Below, in pieces: positions 1 through 5,056 of a stretch of 7,746 nt of DNA (position 1 is the stretch's first letter; the number at the start of each line of letters is the position of its first letter). A model generated the notes under the pieces. The model did not search any database. It was given only the letters and a program-made list of their open reading frames with translations, and was not told the origin of the DNA. A program made the translations under genes and the position numbers. Origin of the DNA: an uncultured Collinsella sp. (GTDB lineage: Bacteria > Actinomycetota > Coriobacteriia > Coriobacteriales > Coriobacteriaceae); the NCBI GenBank assembly GCA_900754275.1, contig CAAECF010000093.1, positions 1 to 7,746 on the forward strand. Reading direction: 5' to 3'.

Positions 1-11
1 AGCGAGCAAGG

Positions 12-67
12 TGCCTTGAAACGAGGCGGCATTGACCTTCTGGTCATGCCGCCGAAGTTGAAAGGCA
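12..67. repeat. Long imperfect inverted repeat (structured intergenic DNA)
   Basis: The arms at 12-37 and 42-67 are imperfectly complementary around a TTCT loop. The inner part is near perfect: GGCGGCATTGACC at 25-37 pairs with GGTCATGCCGCC at 42-53 with one bulged T. The outer part pairs TGCCTT (12-17) with AAGGCA (62-67) across small internal loops. No T-run follows on either strand, so it does not look like an intrinsic terminator. It lies downstream of queA and could be a structured RNA or a dispersed palindromic repeat. The identity is unknown. Confidence 0.5.
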
Positions 68-101
68 GATTGCCGCTCTGGCGGGTTTGCAGCGTCGAGC
101 C

Positions 102-128
102 GTTACGCGGTTCGTAGAACCGCGTAAC
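102..128. repeat. Perfect 12-bp hairpin at the queA stop codon
   Basis: GTTACGCGGTTC (102-113) and GAACCGCGTAAC (117-128) are perfect inverse complements around a GTA loop. The right arm touches the last base of the queA stop codon (128-130, minus strand). A transcript of queA would form this stem directly after its stop. There is no U-tract after it in either direction, so it could be a Rho-type boundary, an mRNA-stabilising hairpin or a terminator without a T-tail. Confidence 0.5.
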
Positions 129-1345
129 TAACAAATGAGCATCGCGTCGCCAAAGCTGAAGAAGCGGTAGCGCTCCTCGATGGCGGCGGCGTAGGCATCC
201 ATGATCTGGTCGCGGGTGGCAAGTGCGCTCACAAGCATCATGAGCGTGGAGCGCGGCACGTGGAAGTTCGTGATCAGCGCGTCGACCACGTGATAGGTCG
301 AGCCGGGCATGAGGTAGAGCTGCGTCGTCGCGTTCTCGCGCACCACGATGTCGCCGCGGCCGAGCGTATCGGCCCCGTCCTCGCGGCCCTCAAAATAGCG
401 CGCCGTCACAGCCGGATCGGACACCGGAGCATCGGCGTCAAACGCGCTTTCGAGCGAGCGTACTGCGGTAGTGCCGACGGCGATCACGCGGTGCCCCTCG
501 GCCTTCGCCTTATGCACGGCGTCGACAACCTCCTGCGACACGTGGTAACGCTCGGTGTGCATGACGTGCTGCGTGGGGTCGTCCTCCTCCACCAGACGGA
601 AGGTATCAATACCCACCTCGAGCTCGACGGCGGCAAACTTCGCGCCCTTGGCCTCGATAGCGGCCATGAGCTCGGGAGTAAAGTGCAGACCCGCCGTAGG
701 AGCGGCAGCCGAGTGCTCCTCCTTCATGGCGTAGACGGTCTGGTACTTCTCGGGATCGCCCTCGTAATCGGTAATGTAGGGCGGCAGCGGAACGTGACCG
801 GCAGCATGAATGGCCTCGTCGAGCGTGCGCGGCTCTCCAGCGGCATTGCAACCGGCCGGCTCAAAGCGCACCAGTCGGCCGCCGCGGCTATCGGTGACAA
901 AGTCGACGACCTCGGCCGTCAGCACCACGGGCGCGCCCTCGGGTGCATGGGCGCCGCCGGCGCGATACTCAATCTGAGCACCGGGCTTCAGACGCTTGCC
1001 CGGCTTGACCAGGCACTCCCAAACGTGACCCAGCGGATCAACATCCTCGCGGCGCTTGAGCAGCAGCGTCTCGACCACACCGCCCGAGCCTGCCTTGCGA
1101 CCGATAAGACGGGCCGGCATCACGCGCGTCTGGTTGATGACGAGCACGTCGCCCGGCTCGATATAGTCGATGATGTCGCGGAAGATGCGGTGCTCAACGG
1201 TACCGCCGTGCTCTAGCGGCGTTCCTGTCTCGGAGCCTTTGCGATCAACCACCAGCAGGCGGCAGGAGTCGCGCGGCTCGGCAGGCGCCTGGGCGATGAG
1301 CTCTTCGGGCAGGTTATAGTCAAAATCATCGGTACGCATAGACAC
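128..1345 (-). CDS. queA: S-adenosylmethionine:tRNA ribosyltransferase-isomerase QueA
   Basis: QueA transfers and isomerises the ribosyl part of SAM onto 7-aminomethyl-7-deazaguanine at position 34 of tRNAs with GUN anticodons, giving epoxyqueuosine. Family signatures are visible in order: FDYNLPEELIAQ (8-19), NQTRVMPARL (71-80), SAAAPTAGLHFT (212-223), VGTTAVRSLES (290-300), VVDALITNFHVPRSTLMMLVSA (353-374, read here as motif positions) and YRFFSFGDAML near the C-terminus (393-403). At 405 residues it is longer than the roughly 350 of E. coli QueA. The extra length comes from insertions around 36-50 and 305-340. The start is a GTG at 1345, chosen because GGAG at 1354-1357 sits 8 nt upstream; the ATG at 1339 would be 14 nt away. 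It follows queH on the same strand, which supplies the next enzyme. Identification is secure. Confidence 0.97.
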   Translation of the reverse strand: MSMRTDDFDYNLPEELIAQAPAEPRDSCRLLVVDRKGSETGTPLEHGGTVEHRIFRDIIDYIEPGDVLVINQTRVMPARLIGRKAGSGGVVETLLLKRREDVDPLGHVWECLVKPGKRLKPGAQIEYRAGGAHAPEGAPVVLTAEVVDFVTDSRGGRLVRFEPAGCNAAGEPRTLDEAIHAAGHVPLPPYITDYEGDPEKYQTVYAMKEEHSAAAPTAGLHFTPELMAAIEAKGAKFAAVELEVGIDTFRLVEEDDPTQHVMHTERYHVSQEVVDAVHKAKAEGHRVIAVGTTAVRSLESAFDADAPVSDPAVTARYFEGREDGADTLGRGDIVVRENATTQLYLMPGSTYHVVDALITNFHVPRSTLMMLVSALATRDQIMDAYAAAIEERYRFFSFGDAMLIC

Positions 1346-1396
1346 GTCGGATTCTCCTTATATAGCTAAAGTCCGCTCTACATCCTAGCAGGCTGA

Positions 1397-1416
1397 CGTC
1401 CCAAGTGAACTACTTT
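1397..1416 (-). repeat. Degenerate copy of the AAAGTAGT-TTGGGACG repeat
   Basis: On the minus strand this reads AAAGTAGTTCACTTGGGACG. It matches the repeat at 4973-4992 at 16 of 20 positions, with all four differences confined to the central TCAC/CTTT block. It contains the queH stop codon (1410-1412) and runs into the queH-queA gap. Confidence 0.5.
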
Positions 1417-1985
1417 TTGGCGGCTTTGCGCTCGTCGCGGATGCGGGCGCGGTCCATGGCCGCCTCGACAGCCGAGAAGCGGCAACCACAGTAGTTCTGC
1501 CGATACATGCCAAGCTCGCGCGAACGGCGTGTCGCCTCGGGGTAATACGGGCGAAAATCGCGAATCACCGGGGTGAGCCCGTGTGCCGCCGCCAAGCGCT
1601 CAAGCACGTCATTGCAGGTATCGAACAGCTGGTACGGCGAGACGGCGAGCGTCGTGCCCACGTATTCAAACCCGCGCTCCCGAGCCACGCGGCACGCCTC
1701 GGCCAGACGCAGGGCATAGCACGCGCGACAGCGACGGGGCCGATCGGCACCCAGCGGGGCCACGCCGGCCTCCCAGCGCTCGCGATCCTCCCCGGCCTCG
1801 ATGAGCTCGATGTCGCCGTCGGCACACCACCGGCGCAGCTCGTCCAGGCGACGCTGCCATTCATTGTGCGGCTGAATATTGGGGTTGGCCCAGCAGATCG
1901 TGGGTTCAAACCCCTCCTCGCGCAGCAGGCGAACCGGCTCAAGCGAGCATGGTGCACAGCACGCATGCAGCAACAACGACTTCAT
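1410..1985 (-). CDS. queH: Epoxyqueuosine reductase QueH
   Basis: QueH reduces epoxyqueuosine in tRNA to queuosine, the last step of the pathway; it is the cobalamin-independent iron-sulfur alternative to QueG. Seen in the sequence: the N-terminal HACCAPCS motif (residues 7-14), WANPNIQP followed by EWQRRLDELRR, RCRACYALRL in the middle, TTLAVSPYQ, and YRQNYCGCRFS near the C-terminus. These carry the cysteines that the family uses for its iron-sulfur centre. The length of 191 residues is normal. ATG at 1985 is preferred over ATG at 1991, because the only Shine-Dalgarno-like run, GGGG at 1992-1995, abuts 1991 but is 6 nt from 1985. That run belongs to a GGGACGGGG repeat copy. The gene lies 64 bp upstream of queA, so the two pathway steps are probably co-transcribed. 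Confidence 0.95.
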   Translation of the reverse strand: MKSLLLHACCAPCSLEPVRLLREEGFEPTICWANPNIQPHNEWQRRLDELRRWCADGDIELIEAGEDRERWEAGVAPLGADRPRRCRACYALRLAEACRVARERGFEYVGTTLAVSPYQLFDTCNDVLERLAAAHGLTPVIRDFRPYYPEATRRSRELGMYRQNYCGCRFSAVEAAMDRARIRDERKAAKK

Positions 1986-1989
1986 CAAC

Positions 1990-2004
1990 ATCCCCGTCCC
2001 AGAA
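1990..2004 (-). repeat. Copy of the TTCTGGGACGGGGAT repeat, acting as queH leader
   Basis: On the minus strand this reads TTCTGGGACGGGGAT, identical to 4934-4948. It lies immediately before the queH coding sequence and includes the first ATG (1991-1989). Its G-rich core is the only plausible ribosome-binding site for queH. Confidence 0.75.
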
Positions 2005-2036
2005 AACTCACCCCGACATCATGGCAGCTAAAATAG

Positions 2037-2062
2037 CCCCGTCCCAAAAAGACTACTTTGCG
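2037..2062 (-). repeat. 26-bp dispersed repeat copy overlapping a stop codon
   Basis: This is the exact reverse complement of 4970-4995 over 26 bp. On the minus strand it begins GCAAAGTAGTC, passes through a TTTTT run and ends with GGGACGGGG. The last codons and stop of the DUF3267 gene (stop 2053-2055) lie inside it. Flanking bases differ at both ends, so the 26-bp unit is delimited. Confidence 0.85.
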
Positions 2063-2622
2063 AAAAAGCGCACGCCAAAGGACGTGTCCTCGCAGGCAGC
2101 GATGCGGCGGTCGCGCAAAATGGCCCGCACGTAATACCAGTCGCCCACACAGCCCGACAAATGCAAGCCAGCCGCCAGGTAACACAGCAGCGGATAGCCC
2201 GAGAGCGCAAAGCCCAGGGCAAACGCCACCGTCAAAACAACCGTGGGCGCCAGGCAAATGGCCATGTACCGCCGACGCGAATACACAACGCCCTCGGCGC
2301 AGGCATAGATCATCGCCGTCTCACGATTCGCGCCAAAGGTCACATGCGCGCCCGCAGGCGCCAGCAGCTTAAAAAACACCGCATGCACCAGCTCGTGCAC
2401 GGCAAACGACGCTGCAGAAACCGCAGCCACACCGACCATCCAGCCCACGACGGTGGTCCAGCCGCCCGCCTCAGCCGCGTCCAAGTCCGCAGGCCCGCCC
2501 AGCAGCATAAACACCGGCACCAGGCACACGGCAAACACGCCGACTACGACCATCCCCCACACAAAGCAGGCGTGCAGAAAATCCTCGTCCTCAAACGCAT
2601 GTATGTTGGAAATCTCATTCAT
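2053..2622 (-). CDS. DUF3267-type putative membrane zinc metalloprotease
   Basis: The 189-residue protein has HELVH at 76-80, a match to the HExxH zinc-binding motif, placed at the end of a hydrophobic segment. Hydrophobic stretches at about 19-42, 56-75, 122-142 and 143-158 suggest four membrane spans. A later GDWYY motif (160-164) is the kind of second conserved site expected in the DUF3267 (putative zincin) family and may supply a metal ligand. This points to an intramembrane or membrane-associated peptidase; the substrate is unknown. The start at ATG 2622 has only a weak AAGATG-like ribosome-binding site. It lies upstream of queH on the same strand with a gap of about 67 bp, so it could be the first gene of the transcript, though no functional link to queuosine is visible. 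Its last codons (GCA AAG TAG) come from a dispersed repeat. Confidence 0.75.
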   Translation of the reverse strand: MNEISNIHAFEDEDFLHACFVWGMVVVGVFAVCLVPVFMLLGGPADLDAAEAGGWTTVVGWMVGVAAVSAASFAVHELVHAVFFKLLAPAGAHVTFGANRETAMIYACAEGVVYSRRRYMAICLAPTVVLTVAFALGFALSGYPLLCYLAAGLHLSGCVGDWYYVRAILRDRRIAACEDTSFGVRFFAK

Positions 2623-2664
2623 AGCATCTTAGGATAGCGCCCCTGCCACGTACCCGTCCGCATG

Positions 2665-2673
2665 TGCGATAAT
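2665..2673 (+). promoter_or_regulatory. Candidate extended -10 promoter for the MetRS-like gene
   Basis: TGCGATAAT fits an extended -10 (TGnTATAAT) with one mismatch. No good -35 box is seen at 16-18 bp. Transcription would start near 2680, leaving a leader of about 75 nt before ATG 2755. The region is a divergent intergenic space, so a promoter is expected here. Confidence 0.4.
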
Positions 2674-2754
2674 GTCGAACGATATGCACGAATTGACCAC
2701 CGCGTCGCCAGGCCTTGCGCCCGGCCGCGCTCCCACCATATGCGAAGGAGTCCC

Positions 2755-4905
2755 ATGGCATCCAAATATTCCATGAACGACCGTCCCAGCTGGCCGCGCC
2801 GCGCCATCGTTACCGCCGGCGAGCCCTACGGCAACAAGGGCCTGCACTTTGGCCACGTCGGCGGCGTCTTTGTCCCGGCCGACTTCTTCGCCCGCTTCCT
2901 TCGCGACCGCCTGGGCCGCGAGAACGTCATCTTCACCTCGGGCACCGACTGCTACGGCTCGCCCATCATGGAGAGCTACCGCAAGCTCAAGGAGAACGAG
3001 GGCTACGATAAGTCCATCGGCGAGTATGTCGAGTCCAATCACTCCCGCCAGGCCGCGACCCTCAACAACTACAACATCAGCTGCGATATCTACGGCGGCT
3101 CGGGCCTTGAGCCGGCTGCGCAGATTCACAACGAGGTAACCGGCGAGATTATCAAGCGCCTGCACGAGCAGGGCACCATCTCCAAGCGCTCCACGCTGCA
3201 GTTCTACGATGCCAAGGCTGGCACGTTCCTCAACGGCCGCCAGGTGATCGGCCGCTGCCCCATCCAGGGCTGCAAGTCCGAGAAAGCCTACGCCGACGAG
3301 TGCGACCTGGGTCACCAGTTTGAGCCCGAGGAGCTCATCGCGCCCAAGAGCCAGCTCACCGGCGAGGTGCCCGAGCTGCGCCCAGTCGACAATCTCTACT
3401 TTGATCTGCCGGCCTACCTCGACTTTATGAAGACCTATACCGCCAAGCTCGCCCAGAACCCGCAGGTTCGCTCCGTGGTCTCCAAGACCATGGAGGAGTG
3501 GCTGCTGCCGGCTCAGCTCTACATCCAGAACAAGTTCCGCGAGGCCTTCGATGCCGTCGAGGACCAGCTCCCCGAGCACACCGTGCTGGAGCCCGAGGGC
3601 AACAAGAGCAGCTTTACCGTCACCTTCCCCAGCTGGAAGGAGCGCGACGACGCCCACGCGGTGCTCGCCAACGGCGGCGTGCGCTTCCGCAGCGGCAAGG
3701 CACTCGTGCCCTTCCGCATCACCGGCAACATCGACTGGGGCGTTCCGGTGCCCGAGGTCGACGGCGTGACTGACGTCACCTGCTGGTGCTGGCCCGAGAG
3801 CCTGTGGGCGCCCATCAGCTATACGCGCACCGTGCTCGCGCGCGATGCCAAGGCAGCCGGCGTGACCGAGGGTGTCGCCGCCCAGGACGCCGCCCTCATG
3901 GGCGAGCCCGCCGCCGACTCCACGCAGGTGCCCGCACCCACCTACCAGCACAGCTCGCTCGACTGGCGCGACTGGTGGTGCTCTGACGACGCTCAGATTT
4001 ACCAGTTCATCGGTCAGGACAACATCTATTTCTACTGCATCGCGCAGACCGCCATGTGGGAGGCCCTGGGCTGGGACCTCACGCAGAGCACCGTCAGCGC
4101 CTGCTACCACCTGCTCTACATGGGCAAAAAGGCCAGCTCGTCCTCGCAGACGCCTCCCCCGCCGGCAGACGACCTGCTCAACCACTACACCTGCGAGCAG
4201 ATGCGCGCGCACTGGCTGTCGCTCGGCCTATCCGAAAAGCCGGTGAGCTTTAGCCCCAAGGCATACGACACGCGTGTGACCGGCAAGGACAAGGACGGCA
4301 ACGAGGTACGCGCCTGCGACGACAAGCGCGTTATCGACCCGGCCCTTAAGGAGAGCGCGCTGCTGACCGGCGTGTTCAACCGTCTGGCCCGCAGCTGCTT
4401 CTACGGCGTCGCCGTCAAGGAAGGCGACGAGAGCCCCTACCGCAACGGCTGCATCCCCGCCGGTGCCGCTTCTGACACCGTGGTCGAAGCCGCCCAGCAG
4501 GCAGCCCTCGCCTTTGAGCAGGCCATGTACAAGTTCGAGACGCACCGCGCGCTTGCCGTGTGCGACGACTACCTGCGCGCCGCCAACAAGCGCTGGAGCG
4601 ACGCCTCCAAGGCCGCCAACAAGCTCGAGGGTAACGAGGCAAACGCCGCAATGACGCAAGCGCTCGTCGACGCCTTTACCGAGCTGCGCGTGGCGACCGT
4701 GCTCATGCACGGTATTGTGCCGGCCGGCTGCGAGCTCATCTGCAAGTACTTCGACGTTGACCCGGTCGCCTTCTTTAGCTGGGATAACATCTTCGCCTCC
4801 ACGGATGAGTTTGTGGAGAGCTTGGGCGAGAAGCCCGGCGAGCACCGCGTAAAGCCGCTGCCCCCGCGCTTCGACTTCTTCAGCAAGCACGAGAGCCAGT
4901 ACTAG
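2755..4905 (+). CDS. Methionyl-tRNA synthetase-like class I synthetase with altered active site
   Basis: The 716-residue protein aligns by eye with MetRS along its catalytic domain. It has EPYGNKGLHFGH (23-34, HIGH motif), TDCYGSPI (64-71), a zinc knuckle C168-x4-C173-x9-C183-x3-H187 (usually CxxC...CxxC), DNLYFDLPAY, ITGNIDWGVPVP (322-333), SLWAPISY (349-356), FIGQDNIYFY (418-427) and a KASSS loop (459-463) in place of KMSKS. The helical anticodon domain keeps Asn542 and Arg546, matching E. coli N391 and R395. An insertion of about 60 residues precedes DWGVPVP. Most residues lining the methionine side-chain pocket differ from E. coli MetRS, so it may be a paralogue with another substrate or role rather than the housekeeping enzyme. 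ATG 2755 is chosen over the upstream in-frame ATG 2662 because GAAGGAG (2744-2750) lies 4 nt before it. Class I synthetase homology is secure; substrate is not. Confidence 0.8.
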   Translation: MASKYSMNDRPSWPRRAIVTAGEPYGNKGLHFGHVGGVFVPADFFARFLRDRLGRENVIFTSGTDCYGSPIMESYRKLKENEGYDKSIGEYVESNHSRQAATLNNYNISCDIYGGSGLEPAAQIHNEVTGEIIKRLHEQGTISKRSTLQFYDAKAGTFLNGRQVIGRCPIQGCKSEKAYADECDLGHQFEPEELIAPKSQLTGEVPELRPVDNLYFDLPAYLDFMKTYTAKLAQNPQVRSVVSKTMEEWLLPAQLYIQNKFREAFDAVEDQLPEHTVLEPEGNKSSFTVTFPSWKERDDAHAVLANGGVRFRSGKALVPFRITGNIDWGVPVPEVDGVTDVTCWCWPESLWAPISYTRTVLARDAKAAGVTEGVAAQDAALMGEPAADSTQVPAPTYQHSSLDWRDWWCSDDAQIYQFIGQDNIYFYCIAQTAMWEALGWDLTQSTVSACYHLLYMGKKASSSSQTPPPPADDLLNHYTCEQMRAHWLSLGLSEKPVSFSPKAYDTRVTGKDKDGNEVRACDDKRVIDPALKESALLTGVFNRLARSCFYGVAVKEGDESPYRNGCIPAGAASDTVVEAAQQAALAFEQAMYKFETHRALAVCDDYLRAANKRWSDASKAANKLEGNEANAAMTQALVDAFTELRVATVLMHGIVPAGCELICKYFDVDPVAFFSWDNIFASTDEFVESLGEKPGEHRVKPLPPRFDFFSKHESQY

Positions 4906-4917
4906 GCAACAGCAACG

Positions 4918-4968
4918 CGCCCGGGAATGATTATTCTGGGACGGGGATTAAAAAATCATTCCCGGGCG
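4918..4968. repeat. 15-bp perfect hairpin after the MetRS-like gene
   Basis: CGCCCGGGAATGATT (4918-4932) and AATCATTCCCGGGCG (4954-4968) are perfect inverse complements around a 21-nt loop, which contains a TGGGACGGGGAT core. A TTTTT run follows only 13 nt after the stem, so it is not a standard intrinsic terminator, but it may still end transcription of the upstream gene. It cannot form together with the longer 35-bp pairing of 4926-4960 with 5003-5037. Confidence 0.6.
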
Positions 4969-5037
4969 ACGCAAAGTAGTCTTTTTGGGACGGGGATCAT
5001 TAAATGATTTTTTAATCCCCGTCCCAGAATAATCATT
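4926..5037. repeat. 112-bp palindromic element with 35-bp perfect arms
   Basis: Positions 4926-4960 and 5003-5037 are perfect inverse complements over 35 bp, separated by 42 bp. Within the centre, TGGGACGGGGAT (4986-4997) can instead pair with 5015-5026, and ATCATT/AATGAT form a small palindrome at 4996-5008. The core TGGGACGGGGAT therefore occurs three times here (4937, 4986 and inverted at 5015). No target-site duplication is evident at the edges. It ends 19 nt before the methyltransferase start codon. Candidate roles are a MITE-like or REP-like repeat, a boundary element or a transcript-level switch. Confidence 0.75.
4970..4995 (+). repeat. 26-bp dispersed repeat copy (plus orientation)
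   Basis: Identical in reverse complement to 2037-2062: it begins CGCAAAGTAGTC, has a TTTTT run and ends GGGACGGGG. It forms most of the spacer between the arms of the palindromic element, suggesting that repeat modules have been combined. Confidence 0.85.
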
Positions 5038-5056
5038 TAGGTGGAAGGAAAGACGG

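Noticed and set aside
1..117. Open plus-strand frame from the left edge to a TAG at 115-117, ending PPKLKGRLPLWRV...
   Set aside because: Only 38 codons with no homology I can name; it consists largely of palindromic DNA, and minus-strand frames are open too.
260..1216. 318-codon plus-strand open frame across queA
   Set aside because: Antisense to the full-length, motif-complete queA; no family motif and no ribosome-binding site.
4129..4170. Frameshift in the MetRS-like gene at the SSSS/PPPP stretch
   Set aside because: Sequence similarity to MetRS continues in the same frame on both sides with matching spacing, so no shift is needed.
2629..4212. 527-codon minus-strand open frame inside the MetRS-like gene
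   Set aside because: It is antisense to a clear homologue and its composition (Val, Leu, Gly, His rich) is typical of mirror frames in GC-rich DNA. No motif is recognisable.
4918..4986. Standard intrinsic terminator for the MetRS-like gene
   Set aside because: The 15-bp stem is strong, but the TTTTT run begins 13 nt after it instead of directly, and it belongs to the dispersed repeat.
4926..5037. CRISPR array from the repeated GGGACGGGG units
   Set aside because: Copies are few, irregularly spaced, in both orientations and partly inverted on each other; there are no uniform spacers and no cas genes.
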